Assembly: GCA_003427395.1 (NCBI GenBank)
Contig: BFEA01000147.1
Coordinates: 1,389,555 to 1,423,200 of the forward strand
Origin: Chara braunii
Lineage: Eukaryota > Streptophyta > Charophyceae > Charales > Characeae
Length of the DNA: 33,646 nucleotides
Direction: 5' to 3'
Shown here: positions 28,258-33,646 of the stretch, one piece after another
Layout of the letters: each line of letters opens with the position of its first letter
Position numbering within the stretch: position 1 is the stretch's first letter
Notes under the pieces: model-generated
What the model was told of the DNA's origin: nothing
Database searches by the model: none
What the model saw: only the letters and a program-made list of their open reading frames with translations
Made by a program: the position numbers and the translations under genes

Positions 28258-29088
28258 GTAGTGCTTCCAGCGGTCTAATGCTTGCCTGAGAGCGTAGAGT
28301 TCCCTCTCATAGGTAGATGTCGCAACCTTCTATGAAGGCATCCTAGCGGACATAAACTCTACGGGTCTATAGCCATTGCCATCGTCTTGCTGTAACACTG
28401 CGCCTATGCCGTACTGGCTAGCATCCGTAGTAACAACCAAAGGCAAGGACGGATCGGCGACCTTAAGGACCGGATACTATATCAACGCCTGCTTTAGGTT
28501 CTTCATGGCGGACGTGCAGTCCTTGTCCCACCTCCAGATTGTCTCTTTTCTCAGCAATCTGCGAAGGGGCGCAACGGTGGTGGATAGGTTCCTTACGAAC
28601 TTCTTGTAGTAATTCGCTAAGCCCAGGAACGAGCGCAACTCTGTCAACGTACGTGGCGTGGGCCAATCTCTAATCGCTGCGATCTTGTTATCCTCTGGCT
28701 TAACGCCATCTCCGTCTAAGACGTGGCCTAAATACAAAACTCGGGTCTTCGCCCAATCGCACTTCTTTGCATTGATCTTGAAGTTAGCTTCTCTCAGCTT
28801 CTCCAAGACTTGCCTGAGATGACCTTCATGCTCTTCGAGGGTCCGGCTAAACACTAGGATGTCATCTAGATAAACTACAACAAATTTGTCTAACCACGGC
28901 CTAAACAAATCATTCATACACCACTGAAAAGTTGTTGGCGCATTGGTTAGTCCAAATGGCATCACTATAAATTCATAATGCCCGTACCTAGTCTGGAAGG
29001 CTGTCTTATACTGATCATCAGGGTGTACCTCTATCTGATGATATCCGGACTTTAAGTCTATCTTAGAGAAATACTTAGCCCCCTGCAC
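28258..29088 (-). pseudogene. pol: Reverse transcriptase and RNase H N-terminal part, element C
   Basis: The RT palm reads YFSKIDLKSGYHQIE, MPFGLTNAPTTFQ and the catalytic YLDDILVFS, then YLGHVLDGDGVKPED and the thumb. A TAG at 28479-28477 lies before YPVLKVADP. RNase H then starts with TTDASQYGIGAVL and TYERELYAL. A TAG at 28332-28330 falls in MPS-stop-KVAT. Element B has MPSQKLAK at the same place with a CAG codon, so here a CAG-to-TAG change is directly supported. Confidence 0.9.
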
Positions 29089-30261
29089 TCAATCTAAGAG
29101 ATCGTCGATCCTAGGCAGTGGCTCAGCATTCTTTACTGTAATAGCATTCAGACCCCTATAGTCTATGCACATCCTTAGCTCTCCCTCTTTCTTAGGTACA
29201 AAGAGAACAGGGGCTCCAAAAGGAGACGAACTGGGCCTAATCCACCCCTTTTCAAGGAGCTCGTCCAACTGTTTCCGCAGCTCCTCTAACTCCCGCGGGG
29301 ACATCCTATACACCGCACCCTTAGGAGTTCTACTGCCAGGCTCTATCTCAATACGGTGCTGGATGGGCCGCGGCACCGTGCCTATTGGCGGCTCAGTCAA
29401 ATCCTTAAACTCTTCCAGCAGCTTGGCAATCGTGGGGTCCATCGGCTTCTCCTCCGTAGGCTCAGTCACTGGCCTAACATAGGCAACAAAGACCTGTTCC
29501 TCCAATCACTCCTTCTTCACTAGTCTGGCGAACGCGGGGGCACTGAGGCAGCAGTGCGCCAAGGGATTCTCTACCCCCGATACATGGAACAGGCGGGCAG
29601 TCTTGGCCTCGCCTGACGAATTAGGGAGCCTACACTCGTGCTCCTTCAAATGGAGCGTGGCCCCGGCTGCCTCTCCCCAATCCATTCCCAGGACAATGTC
29701 AAATGGGAGGGTGTCCTCTACGAGGAGAGTCAGGGAGTGGAGAACCTTCTCCACTTTCCCATCTTTCTCTAGGCGGAAATAGGCCTGGACTCCCTCTACA
29801 TAATCCTCTACAATCGTAGTACGATTGTCCGCGAGGATACTAACTATGGGGTCTGTCAGCTTGTGGACTTTAAGTCCCAGCCTCAACTTCTGCAGCGCTT
29901 TCCTACTAATATAGCTGCGAGTGGCCCCTGAGTCTACTAGGGCCCCTATTCTACTTCTAAAAATCTCTGTATCTAACAAAATCAGCTGCCCTTTATTCTC
30001 CTTCTTCATCTTGGCCCAGGCGGGCATCCTCTCTTTCAATTCTTCGGCCACGCTTGTGAGGGAGCTGTCTAGCGAAACTCTAACACAAGCAGATTCGGGA
30101 CAGCTATCTAGACACCGGCTTGCAACCTCTGCCATAAGCACATGTGGTGTGGGAGTCTCCTGCCGGCTAGCGCTATGTTCCCCACATGACCTAATGGTAG
30201 GGGCAGTTGCTACCCCTACCGGCGGCTGCCTTTTGGCCCTTGGGCAGTCGTTCGGGTCTCT
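29089..30261 (-). pseudogene. pol: Protease and RT N-terminal part, element C
   Basis: The frame opens after a TAG at 30264-30262 and overlaps the gag end by about 45 bases. The protease active site is canonical (ALVDSGATRSYIS), followed by the dimer-forming region (FDIVLGMDWGEAAG). A TGA at 29508-29506 separates it from the linker and RT fingers ([43 protein letters not shown]). A second TGA at 29091-29089 falls in RIDDLLD-stop-VQG. Without these two stops this would be a normal, complete protease-RT segment. Confidence 0.88.
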
Positions 30262-32249
30262 CTATACTTAGGACAATATTTGATGATGTGGCCCGGGTCA
30301 CCGCAGAAAATGCACTGGCCCCGGTCCAATCGTTGTTGCCATAAAGCCTGGTCCAGACCCAAAGATTCCAAAGGCCTACCCTGCGGTAGCCCTGGGTGCC
30401 ATCCTCCTACCCTATAGGGAGACCTATTCCTAGGACGGTTTTGCGGGGGACCTTGACCCCTTCCTCTCGCTTGGCGGTTTCCTCCTCTGTCGCCAACCCC
30501 CTGATCGCCCTGAAACCGGCTCCCTGAGGCCCGGCCCCCTTGGCCCTGACCTCTTCCTCCTTGTGGCCTCCCTCCAGCCGCGACAACAGCATAGGATCTC
30601 CCTTGGCCCGCACCGCTGTGCTCCTCCTCTAACCCCCATTCTATCTGATCGTAGGGGATTTCATCCACACTACCTTCATCTAAAGTGAGCACAAGGCTAT
30701 CCTTAGTCTTGACCTGCCCTGAGATAGTGCGGCCCTTCCACTTTTTGCCTTTGTCTAAATCTTTGTGCCAGAAGGTGGAAATCGACGCAGACTTCGCCTC
30801 GAACGCGACCACTTCCCTGCTAAGTATATCATAAGTCATAGCAGGGTCCTGAATCTTGTCAAAGAAGTGACCACGCAGCGCTTCGGGCATGGCCCGGTAG
30901 AAGAGGTTGACCAACTGGGTCTCTGTGACCTTGTGGTCAGGAACAGCCACTAACTCATCCATTGTGCCCTTGAGTGCCCTTGCACTCTTCCATTGGCGCG
31001 AGTGTATTGTCTGAAGCCTATCTGAGGCTTTGACACTACGGGCAACAACAGCGAATCGCTCGCGTAACAACTTCAAGAATTCAGTGAGGGACGTGAACAA
31101 GGAATACGCTACCGGGTCGTCACTACAGTTGGTAGTGCGAACTTGGGACCTTGCAAAGCTGGCGGCCTCATCTCTAAGCGCGTGGATCGCAATTAGGACC
31201 TGCTGATCCGGGGATACCTGTTGCAGATGCACATAAGTCTTAACATTGGCCTCCCAATTGTCAAAGTTCTCTTCCCTTTTCCCACTATAGGAATCAGGGA
31301 ATTTGACTTTGACCGGCTCCCTGCGAGGACGAGCCTCCTCCTCCTTGGGGGCGGCCACCTTGACGCCCTCAATGGCGCCGACACAAGAACGCTCAGTCTT
31401 CTCGAGGCGGTGAGTCACCTCGGACCCCACAGCGCCTACTAACTTGCGAGCAAAGTCTCGTAAGCCCATTTGCATCGAGCGTACAGATATCTCCTGGCTG
31501 CGACTAAACTCAAAGTGCCTTTCTTGCACTTTAGCTAACCGCTCAACGCTCTGGGCGATGATCTCCACTTTACGTTGGAGATCCACTTGCGAAATCAATT
31601 GTGTGGTTACGGAAGCCCTCACCTCCTCCAGTTCCTGCATTGCCGCATTCGCCGCCTCCACTCTTCTCTTCTTCTCCCTCATCACTGCGAGCTTCCACTC
31701 CATCCTTTGTTCATCCTCCATCGCCCGCCGCGTCAGAACATCTTCTTCTGCTTCCCATTTCTTCATGGCGGCTTCTTGCTCATCCTTGGGGATGTACATA
31801 GCAACTTCTTCCTCCTCACCCAGGGATAAGTTGGCGACCCACTCCGAAATCTTCTTCTCCAACTCATCACCGCTGCGGCCGCTATGCTGCCCACTCCTTT
31901 GCAGTGGCGGTCCCTCCTCGTCTTCGTCCACCTCCTTCAGCTTCTCCTCTTCTTCCTTTATCAGCCTCTCCTTCTCCCTGGCCATTTCTTCCTCCATCTT
32001 CTTCAGTTTGGCCGCCTGTTCTTCTTTCAAGGCCTTCTTCTTGGCCTCCTTCTTCTCCTTCCTCTCCTGCAGGATGACGACCATCTTCTCCTCCTCCTCC
32101 TTCGTGTATGATTGGGTGGCGGTACCACCTCGAGTGGGCCCTACTCTACACGCAAGGATATGCCAAAATCCCAGAGGAAAGAGGAGACGCCAGAGGGTCC
32201 CCCAGAGGGAGAACCCAACCAGCAACCCATACATCGGGTAGTCGTCCAT
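30216..32249 (-). CDS. gag: Gag polyprotein, element C (intact)
   Basis: From the ATG at 32249 (MDDYPMYG) the ORF has 677 codons. It starts with a short hydrophobic stretch (YGLLVGFSLWGTLWRLLFPL), unusual for Gag, so a start further in (for example the Met of MVVILQERK) is possible. A very long, highly charged Lys/Glu coiled coil follows (about residues 55-290), then the retrotransposon gag core (about 300-480; FDNWEANVKTYVHLQQV, LLRERFAVVARSV). An RGG/RGQ-rich RNA-binding region covers about 540-620. A standard CCHC knuckle (CIFCGDPGHIIKYC, about 646-659) lies near the end. Pol lies in the -1 frame with a short overlap, as in element A, so expression probably needs a -1 frameshift. Confidence 0.88.
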   Translation of the reverse strand: MDDYPMYGLLVGFSLWGTLWRLLFPLGFWHILACRVGPTRGGTATQSYTKEEEEKMVVILQERKEKKEAKKKALKEEQAAKLKKMEEEMAREKERLIKEEEEKLKEVDEDEEGPPLQRSGQHSGRSGDELEKKISEWVANLSLGEEEEVAMYIPKDEQEAAMKKWEAEEDVLTRRAMEDEQRMEWKLAVMREKKRRVEAANAAMQELEEVRASVTTQLISQVDLQRKVEIIAQSVERLAKVQERHFEFSRSQEISVRSMQMGLRDFARKLVGAVGSEVTHRLEKTERSCVGAIEGVKVAAPKEEEARPRREPVKVKFPDSYSGKREENFDNWEANVKTYVHLQQVSPDQQVLIAIHALRDEAASFARSQVRTTNCSDDPVAYSLFTSLTEFLKLLRERFAVVARSVKASDRLQTIHSRQWKSARALKGTMDELVAVPDHKVTETQLVNLFYRAMPEALRGHFFDKIQDPAMTYDILSREVVAFEAKSASISTFWHKDLDKGKKWKGRTISGQVKTKDSLVLTLDEGSVDEIPYDQIEWGLEEEHSGAGQGRSYAVVAAGGRPQGGRGQGQGGRASGSRFQGDQGVGDRGGNRQARGRGQGPPQNRPRNRSPYRVGGWHPGLPQGRPLESLGLDQALWQQRLDRGQCIFCGDPGHIIKYCPKYRETRTTAQGPKGSRR

Positions 32250-33622
32250 CGTGGTGTTGGTGCACGACAAGGGTCCCACTCCTCATCACGTAGCCCTACC
32301 CGGACACACTAACTGGCTGACTGACTTCCTAAGGACCACAGGATAAGACCCTGTCAACTATGGCCACTACTAACCCAAGACTACTCTAAGACTGTCACTA
32401 CAGAACCAAAAGCTGATCAGGAGGCATTTAAGGAGATCCCCCAAACTCCGCAAGAATTCTTTAACGTCGCAGACAGGACGACGCGATCAGCTTGGTTCCT
32501 CTGGCGATTTCAGCCCGCAACTCAGCCGTTCCGGCCTACTGTGCCACACCGAGCAGCCCGCCGGTCTGTACCAGTCCTTGGAGGGGTTCGTATCCCTCGG
32601 GACAGTCGAGTCATCAGACACAGATCATCAGCCTTACTAGGTCCGGTAGGGGAGTGGCTCAACCAGGCCTCAATACTTAAAGACGGCCCTCGTTTCAGCC
32701 TACAGCCCGGAGTTCAGACCCTCTACACTGAACTCAGTAGACCTGCCGGACAGTACCGGTCATTGGGCTAGACGAGTTGTTTAACGAGCGCTCGCCGCTC
32801 ATGCCCAGGTCTCCAAGTGCCAGCGTAGAGCTTTGGTCCTACTAACCCCGTGCAGGTTTGGCAGCAAGGCCCTATCCTTCATCCACAGATTCCTAGCACC
32901 TAGGACAGAAGAGACTCAATGCAGAAAGAGTAGACAGACAGACTCAGCAAGTACCGTGGGGTAAGTGCACATCCACAGGGTAAGGGGATAGGCTGAAGGG
33001 TCAACGAGATATCACCAACTCCAGCTTGGTCAAAATCTTGGACAGCAGCTCCAGTCAACGCCTTGGTCAACGCCGAGTCAACGCGGTCTACCCCGGTTAG
33101 CGCTTGGTCAACACCCCTAGTCAACGCTTGGTCAACCCTCGGTCAACCCTCTGGTCAACGGTCTGGTCAACGCCCGGTCAACTCCTCACCTCGGCTATGG
33201 CTGTCGGCACCTTCACCTTCGTCACCCTCGCCATCTACTTCCCCCTTCCTTCACTTTCTTTGTCTCTCTCTTTTTTTTTTTTTTTTTTTTTTTTATACAC
33301 ACCCCCGGCTATGTCTGTCTTCTTCTTCGATCTCCTCCTTCCACACTTCTTCTTCTCTCTCCTCAGTCCTTCCTTCTCGGTCCTCCCTTTCTCTCTCTCT
33401 CTTCCGCCGTAGCGGTATCTTCAGCGCAGCAGGTGAGTAACCAATCTTGTATCACTCATGTCTCTCTCTCTCTCACTCTCTCTCTNNNNTCGTAGTGGTC
33501 TTCTTGTTGCAGGTGCGNGGCGTCCTTTTCCACCTNGAGGTCCGCTATGGCGGACTGCCTCCTCCGGCGGTCACTTCAGCTATGGCGCCTGCGCACGACG
33601 GCGCGTGGAACAGCGGGTACCA
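32250..33622 (-). other. 5' leader of element C
   Basis: About 1.37 kb between PBS and gag. It contains the cluster of GTCAA cores (33000-33181), a T22-like homopolymer near 33270-33293, a CT microsatellite with N at 33451-33489, and three GGCTATGGC-type motifs (33194, 33546, 33577). The Ser/Leu/Phe-rich plus-strand ORFs here are low complexity. Confidence 0.6.
33000..33181 (-). promoter_or_regulatory. Cluster of 12 W-box cores (GTCAA / TTGAC)
   Basis: GTCAA occurs at 33000, 33029, 33054, 33066, 33077, 33107, 33120, 33131, 33142, 33154, 33166 and 33177, all in the same orientation. Most read GGTCAAC or AGTCAAC. On the element's sense strand this is TTGAC(C/T), the WRKY-binding W-box. Spacing is mostly 11-13 bases in the densest part, close to one helical turn. 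Function is inference. Confidence 0.6.
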
Positions 33623-33634
33623 GCTCCGATACCA
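33623..33634 (-). other. Primer-binding site, element C
   Basis: The minus strand reads TGGTATCGGAGC, one mismatch from the TGGTATCAGAGC of element A, one base from the LTR end. Confidence 0.85.
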
Positions 33635-33635
33635 G

Positions 33636-33646
33636 TGCAATCAGAC
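33636..33646 (-). repeat. 5' LTR of element C (11 bases inside the window)
   Basis: On the minus strand the sequence ends TGATTGCA just before the PBS, the expected CA terminus of an LTR. The rest is beyond the right edge. Confidence 0.7.

Larger units (their letters stand above)
25550..33646 (-). mobile_element. Ty3/Gypsy LTR retrotransposon, element C (nearly complete)
   Basis: On the minus strand: 5' LTR (mostly beyond the right edge), PBS, leader, gag, protease, RT, RNase H, integrase, chromodomain-like tail and 3' LTR. Gag is one intact ORF. Pol is one frame from about 30261 to 26545, broken only by TGA 29506, TGA 29089, TAG 28477 and TAG 28330, with no frameshift. All visible catalytic residues are intact, so it is the youngest-looking of the three. 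The left boundary is uncertain. Confidence 0.88.

Noticed and set aside
31444-32241. Plus-strand 265-codon Ser/Phe-rich ORF
   Set aside because: Antisense to the Lys/Glu coiled coil of the element C gag, whose codons give Phe/Leu/Ser on the complement.
33063-33440. Plus-strand 125-codon ORF over the W-box cluster
   Set aside because: Its Val-Asn and Trp-Ser-Thr repeats simply translate the GTCAAC repeats and are followed by poly-T derived Phe; not a gene.

Overview
The window is eukaryotic, repeat-rich nuclear DNA, most likely from the green lineage (a plant or streptophyte alga such as a charophyte; the species is a guess). It contains three long Ty3/Gypsy (Metaviridae) retrotransposons whose primer-binding sites match the plant initiator-Met tRNA type (TGGTATC...). 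Two have chromodomain-like integrase tails, which points to chromoviruses. Other signs are GT-AG splice-like signals, many microsatellites, scattered N calls and one 336-base assembly gap. I see no prokaryotic genes, CRISPR array, rRNA or complete tRNA gene.

Layout, left to right. (1) 1 to about 7200, minus strand: Gypsy element A, cut by the left edge. Gag is intact; pol carries frameshifts, one stop and several lost catalytic or zinc residues. The PBS is at 6136-6147, followed by a probable 5' LTR. (2) About 7300-12500: non-element DNA with two weakly supported minus-strand exons of a possible host gene, a 93-bp tandem duplication, pyrimidine and purine minisatellites, half-hammerhead repeats, and a gap inside a GGTCGGC-rich minisatellite. 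(3) 12508-15274 plus 23828 to about 24790: a tandem array of three roughly 1.4-kb units. Each carries a type III hammerhead ribozyme in the same orientation: one with an intact core (14784-14839), one with the catalytic G12 changed to A (13375-13430), and one decayed (24686-24712). (4) 15275-23827, plus strand: Gypsy element B, complete with both LTRs, PBS, polypurine tract and a TATG target duplication, inserted into unit 2 of the ribozyme array. (5) About 24800-25450: a short tandem repeat and a foldback (MITE-like) element. (6) About 25550-33646, minus strand: Gypsy element C, the best preserved. Its gag is intact and its pol lies in one frame broken only by four nonsense codons. Its 3' LTR is present and the 5' LTR runs off the right edge.

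The most interesting system is the hammerhead array. Direct repeats carrying type III hammerheads with no protein of their own are the hallmark of retrozymes or hammerhead satellites. These are non-autonomous elements that make self-cleaved, circularised RNAs and are thought to borrow Gypsy reverse transcriptase and integrase. Here such an array lies among Gypsy elements and is itself disrupted by one. Other notable features are a candidate -1 frameshift signal in element A, an exact 240-bp in-frame duplication in the element B gag, a cluster of 12 GTCAA (W-box) cores in the element C leader, and a 22-bp near-perfect hairpin in ribozyme unit 1.
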